DNA of 53,999 nt from Sphingomonas sp. 1F27F7B (GCF_005503355.1 NZ_SCMK01000030.1:1-53999); one strand, 5' to 3'; shown: positions 18,645-27,063, counted from the first letter of the stretch. Program-made: numbers and translations. The notes: generated by a model not told the origin, from the letters alone.

Positions 18645-18670
18645 CGGATGCGTTGCGCCATCGGACGGAT
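18645..18670. promoter_or_regulatory. Direct CGGAT repeats upstream of the tandem binding-protein genes
   Basis: GGCGGATGC (CGGAT at 18645-18649) and GACGGAT (CGGAT at 18666-18670) are direct repeats with starts 21 bases apart, two helical turns, just before the gene starting at 18704. Same core as the other boxes in the cluster. Confidence 0.35.
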
Positions 18671-18703
18671 CGATTCCGTGCGTCGTTCGCGCAGGATGGC
18701 CGC

Positions 18704-19351
18704 ATGTTGAAACCCGAACTCCACGCCGGATCGCGCCCGGTGCGCGGCCGTAATGGGCGGGTGCCGCTGAGCGTCCTGGGGCTGGGAGGAATCGCTGTTG
18801 CGCTGTGCGCGCTCGCGGGTGGTCTCTGGGCCGCACCGATATCCTATCATGCTTCGGGGCCAGCAATGGAAGGCGAGCTCAGGATCGTCGGATCGCGGGC
18901 CACCGCCGAGCCCGTCAGGCGATGGGCAGCGATCTTCAATCGCGAGCATCCGGACGTGCGGCTTTCGGTCAATCTGTCCGGCAGCGGCACAGTCGTCGAT
19001 GCGATGGCGGAAGGGCGTGCGGACCTCGCACCGCTGGTGCGCCCGCTAAAGGTGAGCGAGCGCGCGCTGGCCAGGGGGGCCGGAATCCGGCCGCGTGCCG
19101 TCACCGTCGGCATTCACAAGGAAGGCATGTGGCCCGACCAGCCCCTCTATCTCTACCTGAAGGGCGACGAGGCCAATTTCATTGCCGTCGAGTTTGTCCG
19201 CGTCGCGCTGAGCGAAGAGGGCCAGGCTGCCCTCAGTGGCAGCTACGCGCCGGTTCCCGAGGAAATTCGCACGAACGCCGACGACGTTGCCGGATCAAGT
19301 GCAAGGGCATCCACCACGCCGTGGTGGGGCGACCTACGGGGAGAGGATTGA
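18704..19351 (+). CDS. Short PstS-like binding-domain protein
   Basis: A 215-residue protein with a hydrophobic segment at ~17-44 (signal or membrane anchor), then ELRIVGSRATAEPVRRWAAI and GSGTVVDAMAEGRADLAPLV, the first-lobe pattern of PstS-like proteins, and a shortened second part ending VALSEEGQAALSG. It lacks the middle that forms most of the second lobe, so it is about half the usual size. Its TGA shares one base with the ATG of the next binding-protein gene, so the two are translationally coupled and probably act together. The same short-plus-full order is fused in the protein at 12896-14371. Function unknown; ligand unproven. Confidence 0.75.
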   Translation: MLKPELHAGSRPVRGRNGRVPLSVLGLGGIAVALCALAGGLWAAPISYHASGPAMEGELRIVGSRATAEPVRRWAAIFNREHPDVRLSVNLSGSGTVVDAMAEGRADLAPLVRPLKVSERALARGAGIRPRAVTVGIHKEGMWPDQPLYLYLKGDEANFIAVEFVRVALSEEGQAALSGSYAPVPEEIRTNADDVAGSSARASTTPWWGDLRGED

Positions 19352-20538
19352 TGCGCTTCAACGGGGCAGGGAGCTTGGCCATGGCCAGCGTGGCACTGAT
19401 CGCGCTGGCATCGGAAGGCGCGCGGGCGCAAGGACACGCGCCGGCTGCCGATGCGCCGCCGATAAGGGCCGGGACCACCCATTGGGCATTGCCCACCGCC
19501 GAACCGGTCTTCCCGCAAACCGACGAACAGAAGCAGAAGGCGATGCGGGAAGGCCGGATCCTGCCGGCTCCCGAAGCGCTGTGGCCGCGGCTGGATACGG
19601 GGCTGGCCTCCTATACGCCTGCCAAGGGGCTGAAGATCCACGCGACCTATCGCGCCGGGTCATCGGATGTGTTGCCGGGCCTGGTCGAAGCCTGGGTGGC
19701 GGCGTTCCGCAAATATCACCCGGGTTTCAAGCTGAAGATCGAGCGCCCGCTTGCGGGAAGCCTCGGGGCGATCGAGCTGATCAAGGGCAATCTCGACCTC
19801 GTCTTCGTCTCGCGCGAGTTGAAGCCCACCGATATCGCCACCTTCCGTGACCGGTTCGGTTATGAACCCTTCTCCGTGCCGATCTCGGGCGGGAGCTGGC
19901 GCCATTTCGGCTTTCTCGATTCGCTGGCCTTCATGGTCCATCCGGACAATCCGATCCGGCAGCTCGATTTCGCACAGCTCGATGCCGCATTCTCCTCGAC
20001 CCGTCATCGCGGGGGCAAGGAGATCAGGACCTGGGGCGATCTCGGCCTCGCCGGGGAATGGGCCGACAAGCCGGTCCATCTCTACGGCATCAAGCCGTGG
20101 AACGGGTTCGAGGAATTCGTCCGTCAACGCGTCCTGTCGGTCCCTGGCAAGCGCGGGGAGTGGAACGACCACGTCACCTTCGACGCAACCTTCTTCGTAG
20201 TGGCGCGACGAGTAGCCGCGGACCCCTATGCGCTGGGCTATACCGGTATGTCGGCGATCGATTCCGAGGTGAAGATCCTGCCGGTCGGCGTCGATGGCGG
20301 TCCCGCCCTTTCGCCCAGCTACGAGAATGTCGCGACTGCCGATTATCCCCTGTCGCGCCTGATCTACCTGAATACCAACGCGCCGGCAGGCAAGCCGCTC
20401 GATCCGGTGTTGGGGGAGTTTCTGCGCTTCATCCTGAGCCGCGAGGGCCAGAAGGTCGTGCTGCGTCAGGGCATCTATCTGCCGCTGCGCGCGAAACAGG
20501 TCTCGGCCAGCCGGGCGTATATGAATGCGCCTCGCTGA
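19351..20538 (+). CDS. PstS-like periplasmic substrate-binding protein
   Basis: Exported protein of 395 residues with a signal peptide (cleavage near ARAQ) and a linker of ~70 residues before a complete PstS-like fold: KIHATYRAGSSDVLPGLVEA, NLDLVFVSREL, HPDNPIRQLDFAQLDAAF, WGDLGLAGEWADKPVHLYG, and the C-terminal FLRFILSREGQKVVLRQGIYLPL. In true PstS a segment RxDxSGT follows the HLYG-like strand and binds phosphate; here it reads IKPWNGFEEF, so the phosphate ligands are absent. GGGGAGAGG precedes the start, which overlaps the stop of the short binding-protein gene. No ABC partners lie nearby. Confidence 0.85.
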   Translation: MRFNGAGSLAMASVALIALASEGARAQGHAPAADAPPIRAGTTHWALPTAEPVFPQTDEQKQKAMREGRILPAPEALWPRLDTGLASYTPAKGLKIHATYRAGSSDVLPGLVEAWVAAFRKYHPGFKLKIERPLAGSLGAIELIKGNLDLVFVSRELKPTDIATFRDRFGYEPFSVPISGGSWRHFGFLDSLAFMVHPDNPIRQLDFAQLDAAFSSTRHRGGKEIRTWGDLGLAGEWADKPVHLYGIKPWNGFEEFVRQRVLSVPGKRGEWNDHVTFDATFFVVARRVAADPYALGYTGMSAIDSEVKILPVGVDGGPALSPSYENVATADYPLSRLIYLNTNAPAGKPLDPVLGEFLRFILSREGQKVVLRQGIYLPLRAKQVSASRAYMNAPR

Positions 20539-20546
20539 CTGCGACA

Positions 20547-20578
20547 GGCCCCTTCCCGGTGGGGACCGGGAAGGGGCC
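20547..20578. terminator. Strong hairpin between convergent genes
   Basis: GGCCCCTTCCCGGT and its exact complement form a 14-base-pair stem with a GGGG loop, between the stop codons of the convergent binding-protein (20538) and propeller (20587) genes. No T-run follows, so it may act as a bidirectional transcript-end hairpin rather than a textbook intrinsic terminator. Confidence 0.65.
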
Positions 20579-20586
20579 GAGCAGCC

Positions 20587-21651
20587 CTACATTGGTTTGT
20601 AGGTCAGCACCGCGAAGCTGTTGGGATGGAAATAGGGTGCGGGTGTCGCGCCCTTGTCGTCCGGGCCTGGGAAAGTCGCGTCGGCGTTGACGAGGTAGAG
20701 GCGCCCGTCCCGCTCGTCGATCGCCATGGTGCGGGCTTGCGGGCGGGTCTGGACGTTGCCGAGCAGGCGATAGCTGTCGGGCCCATCCTGCTGGATCACG
20801 GTCAGGCTCGCATTGCCGCCGTTGGAGGTGACGATGCGGTGGCGCTTCTCGTCCACCGCCATTCCGTCGATACCGTTGCCGATCGGGATCTTCGCCAGTT
20901 GCCTGCCGGTATCGGGGTCGAGCGCGATGAACACCGGCTTGTCACCGCGGCAGCCGATCAACACCCGATTGGTGCTGGGCTGATACTCCACCGCTACCAC
21001 CTGGACGCAGTCTATCTGCCAGCGTGCCTGTTCCTCGAGCGTTTCGGCATCGAGCCGCATCAGGATGTTGTCGTAGCGCGCGGGCGCGTAGAGATGGCCC
21101 TTTCCGTCGGGCGAGGGGTCGTCCATCTTTCTGAACGGGAAGACAGTCTTGCCCAGCGGTCTTCCGGTCGCGGCATCGAGCGTGAACCAGGCGGATTCGG
21201 TTTGACGGGCACTGACCACGGCATGGATGCGCTTGGTCGCGGGATCGTGAACCACGCCGTTCAGTCCGCCGTCCTCGGCCAACCTTATCCGTTCGATCAC
21301 CGCCAGGGTCTTGAGATCGAAGCTCAGCAGCGAGCCGTCGGTCATGGCGACATAGCCACGATTATATTGCGGCAAGAGCAGGGGACCATTGGCGCCGGCC
21401 GAGTTCGCGACCGTGCCGATCACCTTCCTCCTATCGACGTCATAGACGGTCAGGCCGTCCTTGCGCCGCGCGATGAACAGGCGTGAGCCATGGGGATCGA
21501 GGCGGATATAGTCCCAGTCCGTATCGGTGCTGGGCAGCATTTGCGCTGTGTCCAGCGAATATAGCGGCGTGGGGTTCGGCGCGGTTTGGGCCGAAGCCGG
21601 CAGCGCGAGGGCAGTCGCTGCGAATGCGGCGAGGCCGGTACGAAATCGCAT
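20587..21651 (-). CDS. YVTN/YncE-like beta-propeller, periplasmic
   Basis: Exported protein of 354 residues: signal peptide MRFRTGLAAFAATALALPAS with cleavage near ASAQ, then propeller blades (DPHGSRLFIARRKDGLTVYD, DPATKRIHAVVS, EYQPSTNRVLIGCRG, DEKRHRIVTSNGG, DERDGRLYLVNAD). Unlike the propeller at 14650 it has no lipobox, so it should be soluble in the periplasm. An upstream in-frame ATG at 21666 is possible but would lengthen the n-region. It is divergent from a PstS-like gene across a gap with an ATCCGTC/GACGGAT inverted repeat. Each propeller in the cluster is thus divergent from a binding-protein gene, an arrangement that suggests paired function. Ligand unknown. Confidence 0.83.
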   Translation of the reverse strand: MRFRTGLAAFAATALALPASAQTAPNPTPLYSLDTAQMLPSTDTDWDYIRLDPHGSRLFIARRKDGLTVYDVDRRKVIGTVANSAGANGPLLLPQYNRGYVAMTDGSLLSFDLKTLAVIERIRLAEDGGLNGVVHDPATKRIHAVVSARQTESAWFTLDAATGRPLGKTVFPFRKMDDPSPDGKGHLYAPARYDNILMRLDAETLEEQARWQIDCVQVVAVEYQPSTNRVLIGCRGDKPVFIALDPDTGRQLAKIPIGNGIDGMAVDEKRHRIVTSNGGNASLTVIQQDGPDSYRLLGNVQTRPQARTMAIDERDGRLYLVNADATFPGPDDKGATPAPYFHPNSFAVLTYKPM

Positions 21652-21752
21652 GGTCGGAATCCTCATCCTTGGCGCGCGGACCGCGATCGGGCCGCACTGG
21701 GGCTTCGACGACAGCGCGTCGCGTTTCCGATCACAATCATACCCTTGCACCA

Positions 21753-21774
21753 ATCCGTCCGTCGGAAGACGGAT
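21753..21774. promoter_or_regulatory. CGGAT inverted repeat in divergent propeller/binding-protein region
   Basis: ATCCGTC and GACGGAT form a perfect 7-base inverted repeat with an 8-base spacer, 35 bases before the start of the gene at 21809 and about 100 before the divergent propeller gene. It continues as GACGGATGCA, also seen near 14470. Confidence 0.45.
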
Positions 21775-21808
21775 GCAGCATTGGCCCGGCGTCCGGCACA
21801 ACGGACGC

Positions 21809-22789
21809 ATGAAGATACCCCGCCTCCTCGCCCTGATCGGCTTGTCGTTGCTCGCCGCCGGCCCGGCTTCGCAGGAACTGGTTCCGCCCGACGCACGCTA
21901 TCTGACGCCGGAAGGCAAGGTGCGGGTGGTCGGCTACAACGACATGGACGAGATGCTCGTCCCCTTGGCCCGCATGTTCGAGGCGCGCCACCCGGGCATC
22001 CGCTTCGAGCTGATCCTCAAGGGAACACGCACCGCACCTGCTCCCCTGATGGACGGCACCTCCGCCTTCGCGCCAATGGGCGCAGAGTTCGAGCCCGGCG
22101 ATCTGGCGAACTGGCGTCGCGTCCACCGCTTCGATCCCGTGCCGGTTCCGATCGCGCACGATTCCCTGACCTCCGGGGCGCTCTCTTCGCCGACGGGAAT
22201 ATTCGTCCATGAAAGCAAGGCGGTGCATGGCCTCTCGGTCGCGGCGCTTCGTCGGATCATGGCGCCGCGGCCGGATGAGCGACGGATCCGCTTCTGGCGT
22301 GCGCTCGGCGTGGCCGGTCCGGAAGGAGATCGTCCGATCCGAGTGATCGGGCTCGCTCCGGACACTGCAATCGGCGCGCTGATGCTGCGGCGTATGGAGG
22401 CCCTGCGCTATGTTCCGGGCTTCGACGGACGGCCCCAATCGCGCGAGGTCGCCGCCGCGGTGGCCCATGATCGCGACGCGATCGGTATCGCCAACCTCAA
22501 TCATGCGCGGCCGGGAATCCGGGCATTGCGGATCATGGATCGGACGGGTCGGGAGACCATGGGCAATGCCGCGGGAATCCGGTCCGGACACTATGCCTTC
22601 GACCGCCACCTTCTCATCTATGTCCGGCGCGATTCGCATGGCCGGATCGAGCAGCTGGCGCGTGCCTTTCTCGGTCTGGCGCTATCCCCCGAAGGGCAGA
22701 AGACCATCGCCGCCGGCCGGCGCGGATATCTCTCCCTCAACGCCCGAGAGGTAAGAAAGGCTCGTAAGTCCATAGGCTTGCCCCATTGA
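21809..22789 (+). CDS. Divergent PstS-like substrate-binding protein
   Basis: Exported protein of 326 residues with a signal peptide (MKIPRLLALIGLSLLAAGPA). The first lobe reads KVRVVGYNDMDEMLVPLARM and the protein ends with AFLGLALSPEGQKTIAAGRRGYLSL, the same C-terminal pattern as the other binding proteins here. The middle is more divergent (HESKAVHGLSVAALRRIM, RALGVAGPEGDRPIRVIG), but the order of motifs is kept. The phosphate-ligand segment is replaced by LAPDTAIGAL. It stands alone on the plus strand between a divergent propeller gene and a siderophore-type TonB receptor 126 bases downstream. Binding-protein fold likely; ligand unknown. Confidence 0.75.
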   Translation: MKIPRLLALIGLSLLAAGPASQELVPPDARYLTPEGKVRVVGYNDMDEMLVPLARMFEARHPGIRFELILKGTRTAPAPLMDGTSAFAPMGAEFEPGDLANWRRVHRFDPVPVPIAHDSLTSGALSSPTGIFVHESKAVHGLSVAALRRIMAPRPDERRIRFWRALGVAGPEGDRPIRVIGLAPDTAIGALMLRRMEALRYVPGFDGRPQSREVAAAVAHDRDAIGIANLNHARPGIRALRIMDRTGRETMGNAAGIRSGHYAFDRHLLIYVRRDSHGRIEQLARAFLGLALSPEGQKTIAAGRRGYLSLNAREVRKARKSIGLPH

Positions 22790-22790
22790 C

Positions 22791-22828
22791 CCATCCGCCG
22801 CCGCACCTCTCAGTCATTTAGCGGATGG
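22791..22828. promoter_or_regulatory. CCATCCGC/GCGGATGG inverted repeat upstream of the TonB receptor
   Basis: Perfect 8-base arms at 22791-22798 and 22821-22828, 22 bases apart (centres about three helical turns apart), ~90 bases before the receptor start at 22916. The CGGAT core matches the other boxes. A hairpin ending the preceding gene is the alternative, but there is no T-run and the loop is long. Confidence 0.4.
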
Positions 22829-22915
22829 ACCATGAAAGCGCGATCGCGAGGATCGCACCGAGCGCAGACCGGCAGCCAATGCGGCGCGCTCTGACGACTT
22901 AGGGGGAGGCTAAAT

Positions 22916-25213
22916 ATGTCCAAATTCTCGATCGCCCGATCGACTCTCGCGACTCTGGGCGCCGCGTCGCTGGCCGCGATCGGCACTCCCGCCGCCGCTC
23001 AGGAGGCGGATCAGGAAACACCCGAGCAGGAGGCGCAGGAAGAGGCGCGGGAAATTGTCGTCACGGGCAAGTTCCAGGATACGGGCGCGCAAAGTGCGAC
23101 CAAGCTGGATATCCCGGTGCTCGACACGCCCTTCAGCACGTCGAGCTACAACGAGAACTTCCTCGACGCGATCGCCACGACCAACGTTTCCGATACCTAT
23201 CGCTACATGACCGGCATCCAGCGCGCGGGAAACACGAGCTACGACATCACGTTCCGCGGCTTCAAGACATCGGGCAACGATCGAAACGCCATCCTGACCG
23301 ACGGCATGCCCGGCCTCTCCGTACGCTTCGGTTCGCCGCCGACCGTCGGCACTGACCATATCGAACTGGTCAAGGGGCCGATGTCGGTGCTCTACGGCCA
23401 GGCACAGCCGGGCGGCTTCATCAACATCATCACCAAGAAGCCCAGTGCTACGCCCCATTTTGCCGTGGAGGCGCGAAGCACGCTTGGCGCCGGCACCTAT
23501 CGCCGGGCGAAAGGCGGCTTGTTCTCGTTCGATCTAACCGGTCCGGTGACCGCGGACGATTCCCTCACCGCCCGTGCGGTCGGCGAATTCGGATATGGCG
23601 AGAGCTTCCGCCGGGATGCGTACGAAACGCCGGTCTATTTCGCACCGAGCGTCGCGTGGAAGCCATGGGATCGCACCACGATCACGCTGCAGGGCGAATA
23701 TCGCTACGTGAAGGCCCATTACGACACCTTCCTCGTCGCGCCGTTCCGCGATGCGAGCAGGGTCGCGTCGATCGACACGACTTATCAGGAACCGGACGAT
23801 TACCTGGTGGAGAAGGGATGGATCGGCAACGCGTTCGTCCGCCACGCGTTCAGCGATGCGATCACGTTCAACGCCGGCTATCGTTGGGTGGATCATTTCG
23901 ACACGCAGCGCAACTACGACGTTGTCGGTTTCCGTACTGCGGCCAACGACATGGTCACACGCCGTGCGCGCGGGCAGGAGAACCGCCGGACCTACAGCTT
24001 TTTCGACGCCAACCTCACCGCCAGGTTCGAAACTCTCGGGATCGGGCACATATTGCTGGTCGGCGCCAGCGGCGGCCAGGAGACCGCAAGCCTCAACCGC
24101 CTGCAATTCTACAATCTGACGGCCGCGGACGGGCAGGATGTGAGTCTGTACAATCCGGCGATCGGCCGCGCGCCCGCGCCATGGACGTTCCCGCTGTTCA
24201 ACGCCGGCCAGGCGTCGAACCTGAACTGGCGCCATACCACCCAGAATTCACTCGGCTTCTATGCATCCGACCTGATGACGCTGACCGATTGGCTGAAGGT
24301 CCTGGCCGGGGTTCGCCACGCCGACGAGACGCAGACGATCGAGGACAAGCGCATCGCGACCTTCGTTCCGGTGAAGAAGAAGGACAAGAAGTGGCTGCCA
24401 CTTGCCGGCATCCTGGTTCAGCCGACGAAGAACCTCACCCTCTACACCAGCTACAGCACCTCCTTCGTGCCGGTGGCCGCATCGTCGCAGGACAATTTCG
24501 GCCTGAACCCGTTCAAGCCGACCGAAGCGGAGTCGATCGAGGGCGGCGTGAAGGCCGAGATACTCGGGGGGCGTCTGAATCTGTCTGCCGCCTATTTCGA
24601 CATCACCAAGAAGAATACGCTGAACACCTTCGTCTGCCTCACGGCTGCGCAACTCGCCGCGGCGGGCATCACGATCCCGCCGGGCGCCACCATCGCGGTC
24701 GGCACCTGCTCCAATCAACTCGGCGGCGAGCGATCGCGAGGGTATGAGATCGAGTTCAACGGATCGCCGCTCCCCGGCTGGCAGGTGACCGGCGGCTATG
24801 CGCACGTCAACGCCCGTGTCACCGCTTCGAACATACCCGTGCAGAATGGCGCACGTCTGACGAATGCTCCGGGCGATGCGTTCAACATGTGGTCACGCTA
24901 CGACTTCAAGGACGGTCCGCTGTCGAACGTCGGTTTCGGCGTCGGCGTGTCCTATATCGGCAAGCGGGCCGGCCTGCTGCCGACAGTATCCGTGCCGGCC
25001 GGGGCACCCGCGGGCGGCACGCTGCCGCTGGACAGCTATGTGACGGTCGATTTCGGCATCTACTATTCGCCAAGCGACAAGATCGACCTGACGCTGAAGG
25101 CAACCAACCTGCTCGACGAGCGCTACATCGAAAGCGCGGGCTTCTCGGGCGACATCCAGCTGGTGCCGGGCACGCCTCGCCAGGTCGTGCTGATGGCGCG
25201 CATCAAACTCTGA
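22916..25213 (+). CDS. TonB-dependent siderophore-type receptor
   Basis: Outer-membrane receptor of 765 residues. A signal peptide (cleavage near AAAQ) and an acidic stretch are followed by the TonB-box region EIVVTGKF, a plug domain with TDHIELVKGPMSVLYGQAQP then GGFINIITKKPS, typical of the FhuA/FecA-like siderophore subfamily, and a barrel of ~22 strands ending VVLMARIKL. The last residue is Leu rather than Phe. GGGGGAGG stands 7 bases before the ATG. It lies inside the binding-protein cluster, with a CitMHS carrier and a TctC-type sensor nearby, which makes a metal-citrate or other metal chelate an attractive but unproven ligand. Confidence 0.92.
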   Translation: MSKFSIARSTLATLGAASLAAIGTPAAAQEADQETPEQEAQEEAREIVVTGKFQDTGAQSATKLDIPVLDTPFSTSSYNENFLDAIATTNVSDTYRYMTGIQRAGNTSYDITFRGFKTSGNDRNAILTDGMPGLSVRFGSPPTVGTDHIELVKGPMSVLYGQAQPGGFINIITKKPSATPHFAVEARSTLGAGTYRRAKGGLFSFDLTGPVTADDSLTARAVGEFGYGESFRRDAYETPVYFAPSVAWKPWDRTTITLQGEYRYVKAHYDTFLVAPFRDASRVASIDTTYQEPDDYLVEKGWIGNAFVRHAFSDAITFNAGYRWVDHFDTQRNYDVVGFRTAANDMVTRRARGQENRRTYSFFDANLTARFETLGIGHILLVGASGGQETASLNRLQFYNLTAADGQDVSLYNPAIGRAPAPWTFPLFNAGQASNLNWRHTTQNSLGFYASDLMTLTDWLKVLAGVRHADETQTIEDKRIATFVPVKKKDKKWLPLAGILVQPTKNLTLYTSYSTSFVPVAASSQDNFGLNPFKPTEAESIEGGVKAEILGGRLNLSAAYFDITKKNTLNTFVCLTAAQLAAAGITIPPGATIAVGTCSNQLGGERSRGYEIEFNGSPLPGWQVTGGYAHVNARVTASNIPVQNGARLTNAPGDAFNMWSRYDFKDGPLSNVGFGVGVSYIGKRAGLLPTVSVPAGAPAGGTLPLDSYVTVDFGIYYSPSDKIDLTLKATNLLDERYIESAGFSGDIQLVPGTPRQVVLMARIKL

Positions 25214-25237
25214 TCCGAGATTGCCAGTTCCGGATCA
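25211..25237. terminator. Hairpin at the convergent TonB receptor/binding-protein junction
   Basis: TGATCCG and CGGATCA form a 7-base stem around a 13-base loop spanning both stop codons (25213 plus strand, 25235 minus strand). It is probably a weak transcript-end hairpin. It also contains the CGGAT core, which is a caution against reading every CGGAT pair as an operator. Confidence 0.35.
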
Positions 25238-26332
25238 TGGGCGTCGCCCCGACGCGGTGCCCATGGCTATGGCCATGTTGGTGGAATCGAGTGATCGATT
25301 GGCTCGATCGCCTGCGATCAGACGCCGTGATGCCATCGCCTGATCGCGCGTCAGCGGCAGGAAGACGCCCTGCCGCGTGACGATCCGCTGCCCCTCCGGG
25401 CCTATGATGAATGAAGCGAATGCCGCCAGCATGGGGTCGATACAACCATCGGCCCCGCGGGCGAGCAGCAGGTCCACCGTACGCGCAAAGGGATAGCGCC
25501 GGCTCGCAATCGCCTCTCGCGTCGGCGCCACGGGCTTGCTCCCGGGTCGTGGAATGATCGCCAAGGCGCGCGTTCCCGGCAGGACGTGTCCGAACCCGGT
25601 GAAGCCGATCGCCAACGGATCCCGCGCCACCCGCTCGACATTGTCGGCCTCATCGCCGCTTCCGGACACGATCCGCCAATGCCCTCGATTGCCGGGCAAG
25701 CTCAGCACCTGACGACGCATGAAGAGCGCTCGCGCCGATTCTTCTCCAGCCCAGGCATCCCCGCCGACGATATGGATCGGCTTGCCGCGCCAATCACGGG
25801 CCCCTGCAGCACCCCAATCGATGATGTCGGCGCCCCCGCGAAGGCGAGTCGAGGAGAAGATTCCGTCGAGGCGTCGCAGGTCGATCGCGCGCAGGGGATT
25901 GGTTTCGTGGACGATGACCACGACGGGATCCACGAAGCCGAACCGGTTCCAGCTGCCGCCCGCGACCGGAACGACGACCGGGAGCGCGCCGCGATGGGTG
26001 CGGCGGAATCTCATGAGGTCCGCCTCCGCGATTTCGCGCGTCAGGAAGGCGAAATCGAGCCTGCCATCGAGAAAGGCGGCCAGCTGCGGATCGAGCGCGC
26101 CTTGTGGTGGACCATGTGGCGCGGGGAAGTCGATCGCGACATCCGGCCGGAGCCTCGAGAATCCGTCGCGCCAAGCCATTGCGAGGGAAGGGAGGATTGG
26201 CGGAATGCTGCCCTTCCTGACCGATGGCTGAGCCGTTTCGCTTGTGCATATGCCGTATGCTGGATGCCCCTGCGCGCGCACCGGAGCTAGGCCCGAGGCC
26301 AGAACGAGCGGGAGCAAAATCGCAAGCTTCAC
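25235..26332 (-). CDS. PstS-like periplasmic substrate-binding protein
   Basis: Exported protein of 365 residues. The start is taken as GTG 26332 because the next upstream start codons fall inside the divergent gene, and GTG gives a proper signal peptide (VKLAILLPLVLASGLAPVRA). The binding fold shows LDFAFLTREIAEADLM, VVPVAGGSWNRFGFVD, HETNPLRAIDLRRLDGIFSS and the C-terminal FASFIIGPEGQRIVTRQGVF. The stretch PVAGGSWNRFGFVD closely resembles PISGGSWRHFGFLD of the protein at 19351, so these two are the closest pair. The phosphate-ligand segment is GGDAWAGEES. Divergent from the small secreted protein at 26400, with only 67 bases between them. Confidence 0.83.
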   Translation of the reverse strand: MKLAILLPLVLASGLAPVRAQGHPAYGICTSETAQPSVRKGSIPPILPSLAMAWRDGFSRLRPDVAIDFPAPHGPPQGALDPQLAAFLDGRLDFAFLTREIAEADLMRFRRTHRGALPVVVPVAGGSWNRFGFVDPVVVIVHETNPLRAIDLRRLDGIFSSTRLRGGADIIDWGAAGARDWRGKPIHIVGGDAWAGEESARALFMRRQVLSLPGNRGHWRIVSGSGDEADNVERVARDPLAIGFTGFGHVLPGTRALAIIPRPGSKPVAPTREAIASRRYPFARTVDLLLARGADGCIDPMLAAFASFIIGPEGQRIVTRQGVFLPLTRDQAMASRRLIAGDRANRSLDSTNMAIAMGTASGRRP

Positions 26333-26399
26333 TGGATTGTCCGTTCTCGTCCCGGCGCCGCGCCGGACGTGGTCGAACCGTAATAGAAGGAGAGGGATC

Positions 26400-26972
26400 A
26401 TGGTCAAATTCACTTCGCGCACCCCATTGGCGATTGCCGCCGTCCTCGCCGCCGCCGCGCCGGCGACTGGCTTTGCTCAGACCGCAGGCGGCGAGATTCC
26501 ACGCGCCGCTTCGACGCCGGGAACGCCGAAGAACTGGATTGCCCCGAGCCACAAGATTCGCGTCCAGGCGGTGGTCGATACGCTGATCGCCACCCATCCT
26601 GAAATCATGAGCATCACCATCCATGCGCTGCCCAAGGGCCAGCCTGCGGATGCATATACGATGATCGCGGGATCGTTCCCGGACCGGGTCGGCAACACTT
26701 CGTCGCCCGGCGACATCATCACCGCCAAGAAGGGCGTCACCCAGGTCGAATCGAAATGGGGCACACCCGATTATGGCAAGAAGGTCTCGGTGGTGCTGCC
26801 GCTGAAGGACGTGTCGGGCAAGTATCTACCCGTCGCGATCGTCATTGCGTTCCACCAGTCGACCAGTTCCGGCAAGATCGATACCGATTTCATGCAGCCC
26901 GGCATCGTGATCCGTGACGGCATCGCGAAGGAGTTTCCGACGGAGGCCTCGCTGTACGATCGCGCCAACTGA
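26400..26972 (+). CDS. Small secreted protein of unknown function
   Basis: A 190-residue protein I do not recognise. It has a signal peptide (MVKFTSRTPLAIAAVLAAAA, cleavage near GFAQ) and a compact alpha/beta domain (~45-185: VQAVVDTLIATHPEIMSITI, AYTMIAGSFPDRVGN, KKVSVVLPLKDVSGKYLPVA). The pattern of a helix that ends in HPEIMSI followed by strands is reminiscent of periplasmic Cache/PAS-like domains, but this is only an impression. AGGAGAGG precedes the ATG at good spacing. It is divergent from one PstS-like gene and followed by a hairpin terminator and then another, so it belongs to the cluster by position. It could be an accessory or ligand-handling protein. Confidence 0.7.
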   Translation: MVKFTSRTPLAIAAVLAAAAPATGFAQTAGGEIPRAASTPGTPKNWIAPSHKIRVQAVVDTLIATHPEIMSITIHALPKGQPADAYTMIAGSFPDRVGNTSSPGDIITAKKGVTQVESKWGTPDYGKKVSVVLPLKDVSGKYLPVAIVIAFHQSTSSGKIDTDFMQPGIVIRDGIAKEFPTEASLYDRAN

Positions 26973-26998
26973 CGCGGCCCGACGTTTGAGGATTGTGG

Positions 26999-27034
26999 AG
27001 CGTGCCGGGTCAAGTGCCTGGCACGCTTTGCTTT
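26999..27034 (+). terminator. Rho-independent-type terminator after the small secreted protein
   Basis: AGCGTGCCGGG pairs with CCTGGCACGCT (one mismatch) and is followed by TTTGCTTTT. It lies 27 bases after the stop codon at 26972, so the small secreted protein is probably a single-gene transcript. Confidence 0.7.
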
Positions 27035-27043
27035 TCGGGGAGC

Positions 27044-27063
27044 TATCCGTCGTGTGGCGGATA
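27044..27063. promoter_or_regulatory. TATCCG/CGGATA inverted repeat upstream of a binding-protein gene
   Basis: Perfect 6-base arms with an 8-base spacer, 96 bases before the ATG at 27159 and directly after the terminator of the previous gene, where a promoter is expected. Same CGGAT core as the other boxes in the cluster. Confidence 0.45.
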
